From Cryptosporangium aurantiacum (GTDB lineage: Bacteria > Actinomycetota > Actinomycetes > Mycobacteriales > Cryptosporangiaceae), in assembly GCF_900143005.1 (NCBI RefSeq), contig NZ_FRCS01000007.1, positions 248,001-312,000 of the forward strand: 64,000 bases of DNA. The letters are read 5' to 3'. Position 1 is the first letter of the stretch; every line of letters starts with the position of its first letter. Shown in pieces: positions 56,901 to 64,000 of the stretch. The position numbers and the translations under genes are program-made. The notes beneath the pieces are model-generated. The model was not told the origin of the DNA, searched no databases, and saw only the letters and a list, made by a program, of their open reading frames with translations.

Positions 56901-59900
56901 ACGTGCCGCCGGGAGACCTCGGGGTCGGCGTCCAGCTCCGCGATCCGCTGTTCCAGCGCGGCGATCTCCTCGCCGACGACCGCGACGATCGCTTCTACCG
57001 CCGCCGCGAACTCGGTGTCCGGCGCGACCTCGTCGATCCAGTTCTGCAGCGCCTGTCGCCGGGCGGCCAGGTCGCCGAAGTAATCCGCGGACTCCTGCGC
57101 CAGCCGCGCGACGACGTCCGGATGGGTGAACGCGGCGACGACGTCCGCGGGAAGGTCAACAGAGTCGGACGACGTGCCGGGCCCGTCGTCCGAGCCGCCG
57201 CCGCGCGGGGCACCGTCGTTGGGGGCACCGTCGTTCGGGGTGCCGTCGTTCGGGGGGTCGTCGTCGAGGGGCCCATCCGTGGGGTCCGTGTCCGGGCCTC
57301 GCAGCGCGCGGGACAACACTGGTTCGCGGGTCGCGGTGTCCGTGGGCGGGGCCGTGCCGTTCGCCGGGCTCCGACCGGCCGGGCGGCCGGCGGGGCGGCT
57401 GCGGGCCAGGCCCGCGGTCGCGGCGCCGGCCGCGAGCAGCAGTGCGACCGCCGCCTCGTGGTGCTCGGCGACGGCGGTGCGGAGCGCCGACAGAGTCGCA
57501 CCGGACGTTCCGGCGCCGGACTCGTCGGCGAAGAGACCACTGACCAGCGCTTGGAGTCGCGCCTGCTCCGGCGTCCGCGGGGGCTCCTGCAGAATGGCGT
57601 CGAGTACCTGCTGGGTGAGCTCGCCCGGCCGGGCAGGCTCGACGGTGGGCGCCGCCGCGGCGGGCAGGTCCGCCTCGGACACGACCGGACTGGTAGCGGT
57701 CGGAGGCGTCGGGCTCGCGTCCCGCTCCGGCGGCGATCCGATTTGGTCGGTGGGCTGCTCGGCGGTGCTGGAGTCCTGCCCCGCGAGGCCGGTGTCGGTG
57801 CCGCCCGCGGCTCCGACACCGTCGGCGGCGTCCGCCGGGCCGTCCGCGGGCGTATCCGCGTCCAGCGACGGCGAAGTATCCGCGCCAGAGCCGGCACCGT
57901 CGGCGTCCGCCGCCGGGGTCGCAGCGGCGGGGGAGTCATCCGACCCTGTGTCGGCGGCCGGGCCGCCCGCATCGTCGGCAGCCGAGCCATCCACGCCCGC
58001 GCCGTCGGCCGGCCCGGCATCCGCGCGCGGGCCGTCCGTGGGCGGGGTGTTCGCGGCGGGGGCGTCGGCGGCCGGGGTGTCCGCGCCCGCGCCGTCGGCC
58101 GTCGGCGCGTCAGCGGCCGGGGCGTCGGCGGCCGTGTCTGCTGGCGAGTTGGTGTTGTTGGCGACCTGCGGGTCGGCCGGGGCAGCGTCGGTGGGGGTGA
58201 CGTCAGCGGAGGCTGGGGTAGCGCTCTCGCCGCTTGGGGGAGGGCTGGCGGAGTCCGTCGACAGCTGCTCCGCTTCCGGGCCCGGCGAGTCCGAGGTGGA
58301 CGCGGGCTGCGCGTCGGCCGCGGCGGGCTCGGGGGAAGCCGACCCCGAGGGACCTCCGGCGTCCGACGTGGTCGCGTCGGACGCGGGCGCCGTGTCGGAC
58401 GACGAGGGAGCAGCCGCACCGGCGTCGCTCGTGCTGCCCGTGTGACCGCTGCCCGCGTCGGTCGTCCCCGCGCCGGTGGAGCCCGCGTCGGTCGTCCCCG
58501 CGCCGGTGGAGCCGGAGTCTCCGCCCGCCGAGGAACCCTCGCCCGAGTCCGACCGGCCCCCGCCCGATCCCGAGTTGCCCGATCCCGAGTTGCCCGACCC
58601 CGAACTTCCGGACCCCGAGCTCGACGAACTGCCGCCGCCCGCAGACGAACTCCCCGAGCCCGACCCCGCCGACCCGCTACCCGCCGACCCGGTTCCCGGC
58701 GCTCCCGCGCCCGGCGCCCCAGCTCCGGGCGCTCCCGCGCCCGGTGCCCCGGCTCCGGGTGCCCCGGCTCCGGGTGCCCCGGCTCCGGGTGCCCCGGCTC
58801 CGGGCGCTCCGGTGCCGGGAAGCCCGGTGGACGGCGCCGGGGCCGGGCCGCCGCCGACGCCCGGATCCCCGCCGAGCCCCGGATCCCCGGCCAACGCCGT
58901 CACCACGTCCGCCTCGGTCGCGCCGATCCCCGCCGCGTGGTGCCCGCGCAAGCCGCCGAGCAGCGAATACGCCGCCTCCTGCCCGGCGGACGTCATTCCC
59001 TGTCCCTGCCCGAACAGCCAATCCTGCAAGCTCGACGGGTTGTCCAGCGCATAGGTGACGCCGGACGCGGTCAGCGCACCGGTTCCTTCGCCGACGGTGT
59101 CGATCGCCACGCCGTCGTGCCCGCGCTTCACCAGCGACGACACCGTGCCGGTGATGGCCTCCTCGCCGGTCATGTTGAGCAGCCCCGGCCGCCCGTACTC
59201 GTCGTCGACCAGCACGATGTGGTCCTGGTGACCGGCCGCCACCATGTACGCCATCGAGGTGCCGACCTCCTTGAGGCCGCCCTTCGCACCCTCCAGCGTG
59301 TTCTCCCAGACGTACTTCCCGGTGTTGGCCGCCGTCGCGGCGAGCTTCTCCCGGGTCGTCTTCTCCGCGAACTGCTCGGCGGCTTCCCGCCGGGCCTCCG
59401 CGACCGCGGCCTGCTGGGCTTGCCGGGACGCGATGGCGGCCGCCCGGGCGGCGGCGGCGTCCGGTGCGGAGCGGGCCAGCCGGTCGAGCTCGGCGAAGCG
59501 GCTCAGCCGCCCGCCGCCCTCGCGAGTGGCCTGCCGGGCGGCCTGGTGCTGGGCCATCCGGGTGCCGAGCGAGTCCAGCGGATGGCGAGCGCCGCGCCAG
59601 AGGTTCGTGGCCCCCTCCCGGACGCCGCGCCACCCCGCGCTCGGCGCCTGCCGCAGCCCTCGCCCGACCGCCTGGGGCGTCCGCCCGAGCGTCCGCCGCC
59701 ACCCCTGGTCACGGACGTTGTCGACCAGCCTCGGAATCAGGCCGTTCCGGTTGATGACGAACGGGTTGGCGCCCCGCCGGATGTCGCGGAACGCGTTCGG
59801 CGCCTGGTTCCGGATCGCCTTCGGGGCCTGCTTGAACGCGGCCTTGGCGCCGTGCTCGAAGATCTCCTGGACGAGTTCCCGGGCGGCCTTCGTGATCGCC

Positions 59901-60391
59901 ATCCGTGTCGCGGTGTACGCGGCGGCGACGCCGATCGTCGAGAGCCCGAGCGTCTGGATGAGCATCATGATCGCGGCGAACAGGGCCATCGCGAGATCGA
60001 ACAGATCCCACAGCGCCATCAGCTTCATGAACTCGACGGAGTTGCCGGTCGCGCGGACCATCTCGGCCAGCGACCCGCTCGACTCGGTCGCGGAGGCGGC
60101 CACCTTCATGTGCCGCATGTACTTGGCCCGGTACGTGTCCGCGCCGCCGGCCTGGCCACCCGAGAACGTCGTGGCGATGTCGCTGCCGATCGGGCCGACC
60201 TGCTCCTGATACTCGGCGAGCAGCTCGGTCAGCTGGGTGCGGAGGTCGGCCAGGTGGTAGAGCTGCAGCTCGTCGGCTTGCGGGATCTGGACGAGGAACT
60301 CCATGACCTCGCCGAGGCAGCCCGGTAACCACTCCTCGAACTGGCGGAAGCACTCCAGGAGGTCGTCGAGCGCCTCATGGAAGGAACCCAC
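38963..60391 (-). CDS. Giant 7142-aa multidomain protein: WXG100-like N-terminus, four Tox-PL deamidase-like domains, ~210-aa repeat array
   Basis: The start is GTG at 60391 after GGGAGG; there is no stop for 21.4 kb. Layout by residue: 1-170 is CpnT/WXG100-like, with helical [21 protein letters not shown] at 76-83 and a hydrophobic stretch 130-160. Residues 170-510 are helical and basic. 520-1085 is an Ala/Gly/Pro/Ser stalk. 1090-3420 holds six coiled-coil modules, four ending in a papain-fold toxin-like domain with Cys-His-Asp (one Cys-His-Glu). 3870-3945 is Gly/Pro/Asn-rich. About 3650-6530 holds some thirteen degenerate repeats. From about 6550 come several hydrophobic or Gly-zipper-like segments, then a Pro-rich end. 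Related toxins of type VII systems deamidate host or rival proteins; this copy number and length are exceptional. Upstream are WXG100-like and YbaB-like genes. Substrate, export and processing are unknown. Confidence 0.88.
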   Translation of the reverse strand: MGSFHEALDDLLECFRQFEEWLPGCLGEVMEFLVQIPQADELQLYHLADLRTQLTELLAEYQEQVGPIGSDIATTFSGGQAGGADTYRAKYMRHMKVAASATESSGSLAEMVRATGNSVEFMKLMALWDLFDLAMALFAAIMMLIQTLGLSTIGVAAAYTATRMAITKAARELVQEIFEHGAKAAFKQAPKAIRNQAPNAFRDIRRGANPFVINRNGLIPRLVDNVRDQGWRRTLGRTPQAVGRGLRQAPSAGWRGVREGATNLWRGARHPLDSLGTRMAQHQAARQATREGGGRLSRFAELDRLARSAPDAAAARAAAIASRQAQQAAVAEARREAAEQFAEKTTREKLAATAANTGKYVWENTLEGAKGGLKEVGTSMAYMVAAGHQDHIVLVDDEYGRPGLLNMTGEEAITGTVSSLVKRGHDGVAIDTVGEGTGALTASGVTYALDNPSSLQDWLFGQGQGMTSAGQEAAYSLLGGLRGHHAAGIGATEADVVTALAGDPGLGGDPGVGGGPAPAPSTGLPGTGAPGAGAPGAGAPGAGAPGAGAPGAGAPGAGAPGAGAPGTGSAGSGSAGSGSGSSSAGGGSSSSSGSGSSGSGNSGSGNSGSGGGRSDSGEGSSAGGDSGSTGAGTTDAGSTGAGTTDAGSGHTGSTSDAGAAAPSSSDTAPASDATTSDAGGPSGSASPEPAAADAQPASTSDSPGPEAEQLSTDSASPPPSGESATPASADVTPTDAAPADPQVANNTNSPADTAADAPAADAPTADGAGADTPAADAPAANTPPTDGPRADAGPADGAGVDGSAADDAGGPAADTGSDDSPAAATPAADADGAGSGADTSPSLDADTPADGPADAADGVGAAGGTDTGLAGQDSSTAEQPTDQIGSPPERDASPTPPTATSPVVSEADLPAAAAPTVEPARPGELTQQVLDAILQEPPRTPEQARLQALVSGLFADESGAGTSGATLSALRTAVAEHHEAAVALLLAAGAATAGLARSRPAGRPAGRSPANGTAPPTDTATREPVLSRALRGPDTDPTDGPLDDDPPNDGTPNDGAPNDGAPRGGGSDDGPGTSSDSVDLPADVVAAFTHPDVVARLAQESADYFGDLAARRQALQNWIDEVAPDTEFAAAVEAIVAVVGEEIAALEQRIAELDADPEVSRRHVRRTARAARSHHRAADEANTRAEALTREANRLAEAAERTRADHPSTAHRFAARSRDAALRAAQAYEVAQREASMARRDQAAADAADAAVTELAQKQAELDKLRQNMAAAQQAIAPTDELRRAISPDSYTDPDLADAPTNWLDQNTDWSDPDSPTARPMTSDDPLVVESRPGIHERAPADQVRSTDPTLGYRPPLLSHQRLLEIALLLEFGTIPVHPRVDQGTWLRRLNDFGRAFDPERRINCADARRAFVDTWFGRPRVAAPGFRSDYADLTSADADHPGDLSTATDENWTGGRFQEVVPFQHGVEVGTPASDEALRLGEQRIRDALLAAGPGSVAMLNAAWRSPAGDGHAWNAINQDGEILFVDAQNNRISPHLEYGQSILFLDMIVLDPTGAPAPVDGLPISHFSAAELTDEYRDAAASGPPASTPPASADTSAPRLRADADQAAQILADLADPTHVARLVTESDNYFSHLDERVARLTGEFDRIAAARADQSDRHTALNWEAQEAARLLGFARDLEQRAEAAEPDSPDEAHRLRGKARALRDQAVARGAAWKVARADLDAEIDALRDDERRLNAALSPDYDPDAQPDLVDVATNWVDQNTDWTDPASPTARPVTTSDPLVHGTWATGPLARLPADQIRDHDRVTGYRPPLLAHQRLLEHALLTEFGGIPLRPSVDRGDWLSRVNAFAAAHDEGWRNNCGDSRRAVIDTYFGRPRVAAPTVRSAFDPDQGGAVVHPGDEGWVDEWWTGGRFQEVVPFLDAVPADSAEAAAAVQNGVDQVAAALLAAGDGAVALVNVSWRGEQAHASLVVNEGGRIRWVETQTAEVTDGPIFAPSAVESMRMIVLDAQGRPVAVPGLPIYLGSTHYTNNDPLPPGYEAVATLTPSRPVGYDAPADGLHGPADADQADPAAQILADLADPAYVTRLYDESGSYFSHLHDRVSRLAVEFDRLAAVRAPLDARNAALYSDLEDTLELLRTARDFTLRADATEADFPDNAYRLRAKAQALRDRAASRMAKWEVARADLDAEFWALDDEQSRLNAALAPDYDPDARPELAAFSTNWNDQNIDWTDPASPTARPTTESDPLVHRSQATGPLASRPADQVRDYDRATGYRRPLLAHQRLLEHALVSEFGTIPLRPSFDRGDWLYRINAFAYGQDDGWRINCADARRAAIDTYFGRPRVAAPTVRSAFNPDNLEILRPGETVSADERWTGGRSQEVVPFLDAVPSDSAEAAAAVQTGVDRVTAALLAAGDGSIALVDVSWRTGSGHALTVVNEGGRIRWVDTQTALVTSGPPFGPGDIDFMGMLLLDADGRPLAVPGLPIVADSIHHSDNEPVPPGYEAVATLTPSQRTRYVSLQGPADAADAADSTSDADAAAAEPLAAPEGPTELVPLSAGLAAALTDPDPRQTLLRAEADYYADLATREQRPDGDRFEQLTQTFHALRQLDQIVDLTAKAAAAAAGRLAELDGPLDAAETDATRAQNAARRHRRAADKLRSTAESLRWQAEAKLTREAPEAGNPVSALLIRAQGRQLAREARLALARAERIQALADDAYRDAAAAQATVAELAPRWKAVRATRDSLLRDQHTIAARTAEVRALYEQQSRALIEAAAADPSGGVDEDLTRIARVTAETRLELLREDNQYFAELTAGEERPDSDRLDQLTQTFTELAALDQSLDELTERAARQTERVADLDQAHRTALEFAHRTAEAARQQGEALSLAWLRARMLTTHSGELSDHAAQDRARRSLIDAFRNAVKSRRLGSEARAAMAAVDRAQASFERTSRAAEAAKKAAERFGPALDAARSVQNELTRERDDAAARVDELRALHDRQQRELPGGTDTDRRPTGTTEPTDPLAPLRDPVLQAELEQQSEEYFQDLTRRVDKLRPWLRGVAALGRRKAAIDAAEAQAVLYSRWADESDELAALASDAGTAASFRVEAARLRDLAAQAAAQTADAPTIRQKYRDAEQRLLAIGPHFDPTDPVQAGAPTNWEEQNADVGDLAGPDDPTVQRSPAPGAAGRKPADQLRTFGREGYRRPLKAHQLLLESALVRVFGGFPVHPRVDVGDWFARLNAFGADKDGGRRINCIDATRSFIDTWYGRPRVAAPIARSAYRDNDPNRLIRADRTGDTRATDEEWTGGRYQEVVPAQEHLDEDAAEEAARKGFDRIAAALLQAGPGSSAMVAVGWRDGGGHQFAAVNQDGVIWWLDPQTGKRDTAPFHDPERVTLMDVLVLDADARAVTADGLPRSPRSGAHTTDQARPTGANTPTGPVDPSERIRRLHTRATTSRNPLTRALAARELDGQLHGLGLVAPRIDPVTGDPIGGSPNFDTAVRALDPDVRALVEGWKADRDAHRDAELGARARATRVALLDQEELGLTRARSELADRRQDLDRRLAAVESGQPDPGPSAAPAPAAAAPPEFSMDGPVRRMAAPRLVADDSREILRSLPGPTTAFSSAHLQPDGLVRLTGDTGRLRVRVVVTDSSELVRVTTGADGLVTLTVSERAGRRALEQALPFAIDQAWAATVDGAPTGADVFGPGPVSGPIDPSRVSARDYARLLGITRTLDALDQAAHRPVARARLLARARSEIAAAGLAAPADSGRASLTADLDTNSEGWPQRRALLPPDLAGRIAALDPAPAVGLAASVTGRAPLTGDVGRVQQEEAATWAASAAAAGTADPVLRTLRAELEAERAAVRAREQRLTAARSPGTPGSANTSGNANTPGGPGTPANLGGPGGPNTPGGPNTPSGPGAPGTPGSPSNPGGPGGPGGLTPGGPAGGGDPDGPLFGADPVQNLRRATWIAEVAGVHRIEAVPNRPGLFAVWPTATGPAFPLALGVDASLAPGTARAASAIPGAPAGALAVAVPPTGRRVDVQIELAAQIAAHLAALRPGVGRVDLLTDGPAFAQLQAGRVPPFSPADHAALARVRGRAREVADALPLMRGAARARFRQSLIDARLLPPDTTAADARPARGADSRPAQEAAAARRLAAAVRAGLLTTDVADAAAAVSGAQTTVASTRAEQAVVRAVALLGGEATPRGGGLVDVVPDGAPSATVRVVVGEPGGRPAVVSVESGTLVVTVARDADPGAAAIDTARAIAGALATALATAAPANALGSAAPPGNVFGRHPLPPGARAADRSVTDHQDRAELAELAETARTARGFARQAARHRLAARAAELGLRAGARDAAARRALLTPASGADPTSTSGALAPATTPRTPPPDLSAALADLVDDRRPRPDPDAVLRSLTADADRTTGDLPGLAAIVGVTSARIDPANPDTLVLTPHTGAPLTIRLSAGPVPSGVVGLADAASGTIVLDDRAQPTDAAIALAGAAAELLAMHQNAPTGDPILRSGPASAPVTADQLTVTDRRALAEVHAATAQRSVRGRNVRATEILLALGREHGLLGPGDGAVLRRGLLDPSTERVLAALHNPDAPAGESAAETWAVTRARQQAEAVAARYAVGGTTATTTRLDAERLALTADTHAPGTLTIRTGQWTPADGPGAPGRVTRGPDGPELTVFTGADPLALDRLVARVVAGELAALAGSPGGISSDDAAAAAELAVAADQATDEGLGRRARRRAARTVATLRAAADLDPSSPGGERRYERLRDEGALDDAAHTALAGLLDPDAVGLRRQTRAALESAAEIAGADAVDLVGDGLAVVTLPGGQQVTIEVADGTGTPAIRVSDQPDVITAQRPEPVRPNYDATTVDPLAGLLVPLQNAGPADLIALAGEVAARLAERRGVPAGPPVLRPGRPTGPLHADDHRIADVAGLARLHVALQLAPELAAEIIVELGLDHDTIGAAERRATLPDQLKAAVEALDGAAGSTPNVDVALAATRRAFTTSGDEVGVRLDPNAPNIVRVRFPDPTRPTDRHADLQVDVAVYRSTDPAAEPVVFSDHIDHGLTVTVNAGASAADVRQRVEVGLTLWARRQLTPSPTAVPLPADGPLPLDPNQWRDDHYAQIASLRVLLEQLAEAESTASGRLLLRAAVLRSRIRQLSGRLGLDRGVGRVGSRLDALVNEGLFAPQHARTMLSVDRPGRLRPMARAADQRIRRLIETAGAAIHELEGQHGIASVTWRRAPWSADDDRTGTYLVVLENGRHLTLEVVAGALVDTLAADGPTDPTGQLASVTLNQRRPWWVTNAEWTRRVEREAVAQTVDLVTRQPDVGQSAADALATTPTDHEVHRGSPGTGPSRPSPEDRAVLARISIWARQLADALDDSEDPHALAPARDIARLRAFRIGRQLDAALVRHGLDAGAPGAARLRAHLPDGVRAVLEEREGGRAVADTRAVTARGREALRAAADLGGFTVREPTPGEFELTHPSTGPLVHRIRVSASSAHRLPSQAGFGRGAVIRPASGGGPVRVSLSPWLEDTQVDLVVARMLAEITARDPNHAEVDGRVLEIAAAVDRIRQARNPVERGRARRVFAELARRAGLERDAPDVDAQRALFARRREVLEELDRLDGLGRPTALDVDAVTAELQRLAPAAGVVAVRPSATDPRALELTLADGITTTVVLTADRSERGRLARSTLGTPVGAGIGAVLHVDPRGQGLPRSAALVRELARIAAEAERRARGLPLDAAPVLASGPRTDPIDPNDLNPDDWALAAEGRYLARVYADTQAPVGSAGWRLARRRRQAGATDSAPRDPGSGGRRTRRWIARRLDALATAAGLQPGEPGSAVRRNALPAEFATLLAELQDVDRPGERTRAAEAALTALGDDLNLRVRRDGRDPNDPEITPGTQPRYRVTMPNGQDVRVAVYVDSLGPGVLATTEVTTFDGGTPLVTLLVSEDASADRIHTAVVRELAGVLGELATAPGSAGDGHRLGVPTPLTGDLLRDLAAGGLSAAHFSALAELRALDRIAHPDAHPTDVPGVRSGPRPTRAAQRRATRLARQLVARLGLAADSPAAPPLRATLPAEFGPIIDRHDGSRSRPNPNAALAAGRDALDVAFRYRGLDGSDLRLEPTADENEVLVRFPSGPPVRVTLVSPPADGPPVPELAHGRAAAAHLVRPGHVVLYVSPSAPDVAILREGVPEAVRLLAALDPAGVPAGSLPPADVARLRMLFDRRTAPGGGRMRSGLDALTTDRPGLRPRLRAARHGVGGREADNALRLALVRAGLAADQPGAAEVRRRLPADLQARLARLDGATPGRTRAQHGAALLAAATAAPDDLATDARVHAVRVEPVGGDWHRVTVTLNENDPPAAQVTFLLTAADLPAGVTSTVDATDGDRFLIAASASPARAQAMLAREIAWRAAARRGVTDPPSGADPLFTLDATGERVLSAYGEGEMAYLRTVARLDGARSAPVRWLSEQAVSPWFVETVARLGLHPALPGGVERGVAVLSGELDTIRRLVADLDDPWTRSVRNRAEPGMPTGTPSKATYRWKAVTSTGTSLLVASGLSFLLNYPTGGWISLALAAVVPVTVGTGEWVTRYRSRKDADRKEAIAQGEADGARRAVAADLSRLDADLDVAEQASGRGRGSALPGTARNTPSARKPSVARLFSRRPVPADRFDRGVERRRYRGPRSAVLPMRTFIRKTAPAPTAWSALVGGLVARFGPISQLRSVVIGAAAGAVAGVAGSIGEWLKYRRQEQEQDRDTDRQYDRDFETRHLENVAIATARDEQIDRLIALNDHYTAIAIALGVPIPGYPDPDPAERGTGDTRRPQRAVTADLQRPEDLSPYSLRNELPSLTEHLAKSGLSSVGLGTVASTTAVGLIVGGPVGWAIIGVGAVGGVVGTVLGGVSESRMQAQWDRLRQAREHDENETDVELATETAIVQATMARETQAVIRLIDAISDHLGINLTTGPMPQPEPRRFAPVKQADSGRAKLKKLWDPSYLPRTLPAAIVHTGVGALAYGVIQVIAPVAPGLAGRLASVMGALSDKWADSAEKDRGKARQVPHSNQMSQAAVDDEQQRAHLAALYEHLADKAVELRAALIARMQQGTGPASGVGSGPGGLPAPPPPTIGPPDPPDPNGPPPGAP
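41100..49300 (-). repeat. Array of about 13 degenerate ~210-aa protein repeats in the giant gene
   Basis: Recurrent segments begin near 49280, 48160, 47530, 46870, 46290, 45660, 45080, 44370, 43740, 43170, 42450, 41740 and 41120. Each starts with a Pro/Asp-rich turn, runs through an Ala/Leu/Arg helix ending in a motif such as LARRLGL or [14 protein letters not shown], then PxxxxxxLxxLD, then a beta part with R-V-R-V-V type strands and a closing helix (VARELAxxLA type). The spacing of 570-720 bp is regular. Sequence identity is low, so these are old repeats. Boundaries were read by eye. Confidence 0.6.
50177..50800 (-). other. Tox-PL-like catalytic domain 4
   Basis: Cys3250 ([10 protein letters not shown]), His3356 (GGHQFAAVN) and Asp3371 (WWLDPQT). 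It is separated from domain 3 by two coiled-coil modules that lack a catalytic part. Confidence 0.75.
52950..53577 (-). other. Tox-PL-like catalytic domain 3
   Basis: Cys2328 ([10 protein letters not shown]), His2432 (GHALTVVN) and Asp2447 (WVDTQT). It is very close to domain 2 even at the DNA level, pointing to recent tandem duplication with a period near 1392 bp. Confidence 0.75.
54347..54958 (-). other. Tox-PL-like catalytic domain 2, with Glu in place of Asp
   Basis: Cys1864 (NNCGDSRRA), His1969 (AHASLVVN) and Glu1984 (WVETQT). The acidic triad residue is Asp in the other three copies, so activity here may be lowered or altered. Spacing Cys to His is 105 and His to acid 15. Confidence 0.7.
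55712..56335 (-). other. Tox-PL-like catalytic domain 1 within the giant protein
   Basis: The triad is Cys1405 ([10 protein letters not shown]), His1513 (GHAWNAI) and Asp1528 (VDAQNN). The FGRPRVAAP motif follows the Cys, and a conserved entry block ([16 protein letters not shown]) precedes it. The order and spacing fit the papain-fold toxin / glutamine deamidase family (PF15644). Confidence 0.75.
58690..58830 (-). repeat. Short tandem repeat coding for GAPGA
   Basis: A 15-bp unit (on the plus strand close to GCTCCGGGTGCCCCG) repeats about nine times and encodes the flexible [11 protein letters not shown] tract at about residues 520-567 of the giant protein. It opens the low-complexity stalk and is a likely site of slippage or length variation. 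Confidence 0.75.
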
Positions 60392-60468
60392 CCGGTGTTC
60401 CCTCCCCGCTCGGCGTCCCGGTGTTTCATCTGCTCAGTAAAGGTCCGGGCGACCGGCCCGGCGCGGCG

Positions 60469-60813
60469 TCAGATGACGCTGTTGATGTCGTTCTCGGCCT
60501 GCAGGTCACCGATCTCGTAGTCGGTCGCGCCGGCGCTGAGCGCGTTGCCGATCGTGGTGGCCTCGGGTCCGAGGTCGCGCGCCTGGTTGTCGATCGCCTC
60601 GTGCAGCGGACCGCCGTCGGTGGGCTTGTTGTAGTTAGTGTTGAACGCCCTCGCGTAGTCGTCGCTGACGCCCTGCGGGCTACCCGCTTCGACCGCGGCG
60701 ATCTGCGCGAGCAGGCTGCTCAGCCGCGCGGCGAACGCGTCCGCCTGCCCGGAAAGCTGCGTGGCGCGGGAGCGGAGCCCATCGGGGCCTTCGGTGAGTT
60801 CAACCCAGCCCAT
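60469..60813 (-). CDS. WXG100/ESX-like small helical protein
   Basis: The protein has 114 aa, in two helices (about 8-42 and 55-100) with a turn near AGSPQGVSDDYARAF; the exact W-x-G is not present. It has the size and layout of WXG100-type type VII secretion substrates or their partners. The ATG at 60813 overlaps the YbaB-like stop by 14 bp, and the giant gene starts 78 bp after its stop. In CpnT-type loci a protein of this kind pairs with the N-terminus of the large effector and guides it to the secretion machine. Confidence 0.68.
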   Translation of the reverse strand: MGWVELTEGPDGLRSRATQLSGQADAFAARLSSLLAQIAAVEAGSPQGVSDDYARAFNTNYNKPTDGGPLHEAIDNQARDLGPEATTIGNALSAGATDYEIGDLQAENDINSVI

Positions 60814-61231
60814 CGGTGTCGTCCTCCCGTATCTCGTTCCGCACGTCGGCGTCGTGCATGCGGCCCAGCCGCCAGAGGTTCAATTTGTCGGTGTTGCGGT
60901 TGCGCAGGTCGGCGGGGACCGTCCGGTCCAAGATCTTGCCGGTCTGGGCCAGCGCGTCCTCGGTGGCCTCCCGGACCGTGGCCGCGATCGTCGCGGCCAG
61001 TGCCTTGGAGTTCGGGTTGCGGTAGATGCGCGGGTCGAGCTCGAGTTCGAGCAGGTGCCCGCGCGGGCCGACCACGGCCTTGACCAGCCCGTCCCGCGAC
61101 CAGGCGGTGCCGGTGACGCTCAGCGCCTCACGTTGGGCGCTCTCGGCCTTACTGATCGCCGACTGCAGGTCCTTGGCCATACTCGACACCGCCGACCAGT
61201 CGGGCCGATCGGTGCGTGCCTGGTCCCTCAC
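60800..61231 (-). CDS. YbaB/EbfC-family protein
   Basis: The protein has 143 aa. The YbaB pattern is present: a coiled start (AKDLQSAISKAESAQREALS), then a beta part with WSRDGLVKAVVGPRGHLLEL and LDPRIY, a helix ALAATIAATVREATEDAL, and an acidic tail. The GTG at 61231 has GGAGGG 4 nt upstream; an ATG at 61180 is the alternative. YbaB-like proteins commonly stand next to WXG100 and polymorphic-toxin genes in actinomycetes. The DNA-binding role known for EbfC may not apply here. It is first in the operon with the WXG100-like and giant genes. Confidence 0.8.
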   Translation of the reverse strand: MRDQARTDRPDWSAVSSMAKDLQSAISKAESAQREALSVTGTAWSRDGLVKAVVGPRGHLLELELDPRIYRNPNSKALAATIAATVREATEDALAQTGKILDRTVPADLRNRNTDKLNLWRLGRMHDADVRNEIREDDTDGLG

Positions 61232-61367
61232 CCGGCCCTCCAGCAGATACGTCGGCGCTAGGAGTACGTCGGCGCGCCGGTCGCCGCGATGCGGCCGGGG
61301 CCGGTGGGGGCGCTGTGATCCCCGTGTACGGTCCGACCGTATCGCACGGGACACAGCGGCGTTCGGG

Positions 61368-61964
61368 CTATCGTGCGGCCTCGACCCGTTCGAGTAGTTC
61401 GCGGTAGGCATCCCGGACGATTTCGAGCCGGTCGAGAGCGAATCGGTCCGGTTCGTCCTCGTACACCGCCAGCCCGAGTTCGCTGCGTACGGCGTCGGCC
61501 GGAATCGCGTCGGCGCCGGGAGGCACCCAGGCCAGGGCCTCGTCCATCGCGGCCGCAGCCGCGGCGAGCCGTACCCGCGCTTCGCGACGCACGTCCTCGT
61601 CCAGACCGGACGTCTCGGCCGGGACCGAACCGGCGAACCGGTCGGCGACCCAGAGCCACTCGCCCGGGTCGAGCAACTCCGACGGGGTGCCGTCGCCGTA
61701 GACGACCTGGCCGGCCGGCGGGAGGATCACCTGCGCCGGGAGGCGGAACACGAACTCCCGGCGCGCACCGCAGCCCGGGCAGTGCCCCTCGTACCGACTG
61801 CCGAGCGCGTCGCCGCCGAGGTCGATGATCGCGGTGTCGCGATCGAACGTGCTCTCGCCGCACTCGCAGGGCCGCAGGTCCATGTAGAGATGCGCCTCGG
61901 CGCTGGTCCGCGCGAGCGGTGGCTGTGTCGATGGCTGTGGGGCCTGCGGCTGGGGTGACGACAT
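61368..61964 (-). CDS. CpXC-like zinc-ribbon protein
   Basis: The protein has 198 aa. After a Pro/Gln-rich start (SSPQPQAPQPSTQPP) comes a zinc ribbon with Cys33-x-Cys35 and Cys62-x-x-Cys65 (PCECGES and HCPGCGARR), typical of the CpXC group. The C-terminal half is helical, with RREARVRLAAAAAAMDEALAW. The ATG at 61964 follows TACAGT by 6 nt, suggesting a leaderless mRNA. It lies 137 bp upstream of the YbaB-like start and may be transcribed with it. The function is unknown. Confidence 0.68.
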   Translation of the reverse strand: MSSPQPQAPQPSTQPPLARTSAEAHLYMDLRPCECGESTFDRDTAIIDLGGDALGSRYEGHCPGCGARREFVFRLPAQVILPPAGQVVYGDGTPSELLDPGEWLWVADRFAGSVPAETSGLDEDVRREARVRLAAAAAAMDEALAWVPPGADAIPADAVRSELGLAVYEDEPDRFALDRLEIVRDAYRELLERVEAAR

Positions 61965-61970
61965 GAGTGG

Positions 61971-61976
61971 ACTGTA
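61971..61976 (-). promoter_or_regulatory. -10-like hexamer TACAGT before the CpXC-like gene
   Basis: On the minus strand TACAGT ends 6 nt before the ATG at 61964, the spacing of a leaderless start. Confidence 0.35.
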
Positions 61977-61996
61977 GGCGGCCACCGCAGGCACCG

Positions 61997-62884
61997 TCAG
62001 ACGGGCTCGAGGCCGTGGTAGCGGGACGCCGCCCGGGCCCACTCGACGAGCGCGGGCACCTGATCGCCGGGCAGGCGGGCCCGCAGGCCGGAGTCCGGAT
62101 TGACCACCAGCGCGTACTCCGCGCCCGGCCACACCGCGGCGACCTCGAGCAGCGGCAGGCGCAGGGCCGGCACGGCGACGCCCGGAGCGGCCTCGGCCAG
62201 CCGTTCCTCGGACGTGAACACGCCGATCGCCGGTTCGACCTCCGGACTGTCGGGGGTGAGCGGCAACGCCGCCCAGGGAAAGCGCGGGTCGTCCAGCGCG
62301 ACCCCGTCGTCCACCGGCCGTAACACCGGCAGCAGCACGTCGGCGAAGACGAGCAGGTCGAGCAGGAGCGGCACGTTGCCCTGCGCGAGGACGTCGGCCA
62401 TCGTCTCCTCGATGTCGTTCGCCGGTGCCCCACCCGCGCCAGGCAACGGATCGAGCGAGGGCACACCCGCGTACGCGTCGACCACGGGCAGCGCGAACTC
62501 GGTCTCGCCGCGCGCGGCGTCGGCGACCTCGCCCACCGGCAGCGCCGCGTCGATCGGCAGCGTCGGGTTGAGGGCCAGCCACCAGTCCGGGTTCGGCCAG
62601 TCGCGGAGCAATCCGGGGTAGTCGACCCGCAGCACCGTGTCGGCTTCCGTCCCGAGGCACCGGGCCAGGCCCTCCGGCGACGTGAACGCCAGCAGGTGGG
62701 TGCGGCCACCGCGCTCCCAGGTGACCAGACGGCGCTCCGGCGCGCTGACCGCGGCGAGGTAGAGCGGCGACTCGGTCACCACCCGGAAATACCGTCCGGT
62801 GTCTGCGCGTAAGAGCGCGTGGTAAAGCAGCAGCTCCGGCTCGTTCGCCGGGCGCCACCGTAACGAGGGTTCGGTCTCCGCCAC
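61997..62884 (-). CDS. SseB-domain protein
   Basis: The protein has 295 aa in two similar halves of the SseB/enhanced-serine-sensitivity fold. The first half has LLYHALLRADTGRYFRVV, LVTWERGGRTHLLAFTSP and WWLALNPTLPIDAALPVG. The second half repeats this plan with VPALRLPLLEVAAVW and YALVVNPDSGLRARLPGDQV. SseB proteins occur in actinomycete type VII and toxin neighbourhoods and may act as assembly or chaperone factors. It starts with GTG at 62884, 8 nt after TAGGCT. It is divergent from the beta-helix/AAA gene. Confidence 0.82.
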   Translation of the reverse strand: MAETEPSLRWRPANEPELLLYHALLRADTGRYFRVVTESPLYLAAVSAPERRLVTWERGGRTHLLAFTSPEGLARCLGTEADTVLRVDYPGLLRDWPNPDWWLALNPTLPIDAALPVGEVADAARGETEFALPVVDAYAGVPSLDPLPGAGGAPANDIEETMADVLAQGNVPLLLDLLVFADVLLPVLRPVDDGVALDDPRFPWAALPLTPDSPEVEPAIGVFTSEERLAEAAPGVAVPALRLPLLEVAAVWPGAEYALVVNPDSGLRARLPGDQVPALVEWARAASRYHGLEPV

Positions 62885-62892
62885 AGCGCCGG

Positions 62893-62898
62893 AGCCTA
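62893..62898 (-). promoter_or_regulatory. -10-like hexamer TAGGCT before the SseB gene
   Basis: On the minus strand TAGGCT ends 8 nt before the GTG at 62884. The same hexamer precedes the kinase gene at 22997. Confidence 0.38.
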
Positions 62899-62970
62899 AC
62901 CGCTGGCGCCGCGCTGTGCCGGTTGGGATACCGTGCACTCCGCCCCTACCTGCGGACCCCCCTCGGAGCC

Positions 62971-64000
62971 ATGGCGCGCACCCTTCTCGTCTCATCACGG
63001 AAGCCCGGGGCGTACCCCTCGCTGGCCGACGCGTTGGAGGTCGCCGAGCCCGGCGCGACGATCTCGATCGAACCCGGCGAGTACCGGGAGAACGTTTCGG
63101 TCACCGGCGGATCGCTGACCCTGGTCGGGCTCGGCGAGCCCGGCGAGGTGACGATCGACGCGACCGGCACCGGCCGCCCGGTCGTCTCCGGCCGCGACGC
63201 GACCGTGACTCTGCGCGGGCTCTCCCTGCGCTCGGCCGACGGACCCGCGGTGCACGCCTCCGGCGGCGTGCTGGAACTCGCCGACTGCACGCTCGCGGCC
63301 GGTTACGGTGCGGCGATCACCGCCACCGACGGCGCGGAGCTGCGGGCCGGTTCCTGCCAGATCACCGCCGGTCAGTACGGCATCGTGTGCTCCGACGCCA
63401 CCGGCGTGATCGAGGCGTGCGAGATCTCCGACATGATGGACGACGGCATCATCGTCCGGCTCGGGGCCGACCCGACGATCCGCAACACCACGGTCACCGG
63501 CGCCGGTTACCGCGGCGTCTACGTCTACCAGTCCGGCCGTCCGACGCTGGACGGCTGCGAGATCGCCCGGGCGGGTGACGTCGGAATCGCGGTCGCCTAC
63601 GACAGCCACCCGACCGTGCGCTCCTGCCGCATCCACCACACCGGCGGCGTCGGCATCCAGGTCGGCAGCGGCTGCGGCGGGGTGATCGAGGACTGCCGGT
63701 TCGAGAGCACCGCGTCGCCGGACATCCTGCTCGAGCCGGGCGCGAACCCGACGATCAGCGCGACCCGCCAGACCCCGCTGACCGGCGCCGATGCCGACGA
63801 CGGCGCGCAGGTCGAGGTCGAAAAACTGCTCGCGCAATTGGACGCGATGGTCGGGCTCGCCGCGGTGAAGAGCGAGGTCCGGTCACTGATCGACGAAATG
63901 CAGGTGAACACTTGGCGCCGCGAGGCCGGGCTGGCCGTCGGCGCGGTGAGCCACCACCTGATCTTCACCGGCGCGCCCGGAACCGGTAAGACCACCGTGG
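62971..64000 (+). CDS. Beta-helix plus AAA+ ATPase protein, EccA/CbxX-like (3' end cut by window edge)
   Basis: 343 residues are visible. Residues 1-270 form a right-handed beta-helix of the pectate-lyase-like or NosD kind, with repeated short strands such as GIVCSDATGVIEACEISD and GIQVGSGCGGVIEDCRFES. From about 275 comes the CbxX/CfqX-type AAA domain: LDAMVGLAAVKSEVRSLI followed by Walker A GAPGTGKT at 334-341, where the window ends. Related actinomycete proteins act as EccA-like ATPases of type VII secretion. It is divergent from SseB and stands beside the WXG100-like and giant genes. The ATG at 62971 has only a weak ribosome site. Confidence 0.8.
   Translation, partial: MARTLLVSSRKPGAYPSLADALEVAEPGATISIEPGEYRENVSVTGGSLTLVGLGEPGEVTIDATGTGRPVVSGRDATVTLRGLSLRSADGPAVHASGGVLELADCTLAAGYGAAITATDGAELRAGSCQITAGQYGIVCSDATGVIEACEISDMMDDGIIVRLGADPTIRNTTVTGAGYRGVYVYQSGRPTLDGCEIARAGDVGIAVAYDSHPTVRSCRIHHTGGVGIQVGSGCGGVIEDCRFESTASPDILLEPGANPTISATRQTPLTGADADDGAQVEVEKLLAQLDAMVGLAAVKSEVRSLIDEMQVNTWRREAGLAVGAVSHHLIFTGAPGTGKTTV

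Noticed and set aside
58690..58830. Regular short repeats that could suggest a CRISPR array or minisatellite
   Set aside because: The units are contiguous with no spacers and keep a reading frame inside the giant gene, encoding GAPGA.
1..64000. tRNA, rRNA, riboswitches, insertion sequences, prophage genes and replication origin
   Set aside because: None could be supported from the sequence: no CCA-type cloverleaf, transposase, integrase, phage structural gene or DnaA-box cluster was seen by eye. A tRNAscan or Infernal run would be decisive.

Overview
The window is chromosomal DNA from a very GC-rich actinomycete. Codons end in G or C almost throughout, GTG starts are common, genes overlap by ATGA or GTGA, and the content (SARP regulator, SigE-type sigma factor, HxlR, WYL, DUF58/MoxR, CpnT-like and YbaB genes) fits a soil or plant-associated Actinomycetota of the Frankia/Cryptosporangium/Micromonospora kind. 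The genus cannot be fixed from the sequence alone. I saw no rRNA, tRNA, IS element, integrase or CRISPR array.

Region 1 (1-31.5 kb) is ordinary chromosome with many regulators. In order it holds an AraC-family regulator cut by the left edge; an NmrA-like oxidoreductase; a SigE-type sigma factor with a membrane partner; two tandem 289-aa 6-phosphogluconate-dehydrogenase-like enzymes under a divergent HxlR repressor; a TIR protein; a degraded histidine kinase with a LuxR-type response regulator; a SARP/NB-ARC activator beside a DrrAB-type exporter whose promoter carries SARP-style heptamer repeats; a MoxR/DUF58/VWA set behind a membrane HtrA-like protease; a large LuxR/NB-ARC regulator; a glycoside hydrolase, PNPOx and DHFR-like run; a Ser/Thr kinase; an NmrA/WYL divergent pair; a LysR/aldehyde dehydrogenase divergent pair; a secreted DUF1996 protein; and a PAP2 phosphatase.

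Region 2 (31.5-64 kb) is the unusual part. One frame on the minus strand stays open for 21.4 kb (38963-60391) and encodes a 7142-aa protein. It has a CpnT/WXG100-like N-terminus, an Ala/Gly/Pro/Ser-rich stalk, six coiled-coil modules of which four end in a papain-fold glutamine-deamidase-like (Tox-PL) domain, about thirteen degenerate repeats of roughly 210 residues, and a C-terminus with several hydrophobic segments. It is preceded by a small WXG100-like gene and a YbaB-like gene, then by CpXC-like, SseB-like and beta-helix/AAA (EccA-like) genes. This is the setting of a type VII secretion-associated polymorphic toxin.

Convergent to the giant gene lie a two-GTPase dynamin-like protein, its membrane coiled-coil partner, four copies of an unrecognised domain spread over three genes, and an Imm35-like immunity candidate. 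The working model is a secreted or surface-held multi-deamidase effector with its export and assembly genes on one side and candidate immunity and membrane-remodelling genes on the other. The domain calls come from motifs read in the sequence. The functional coupling is inference.
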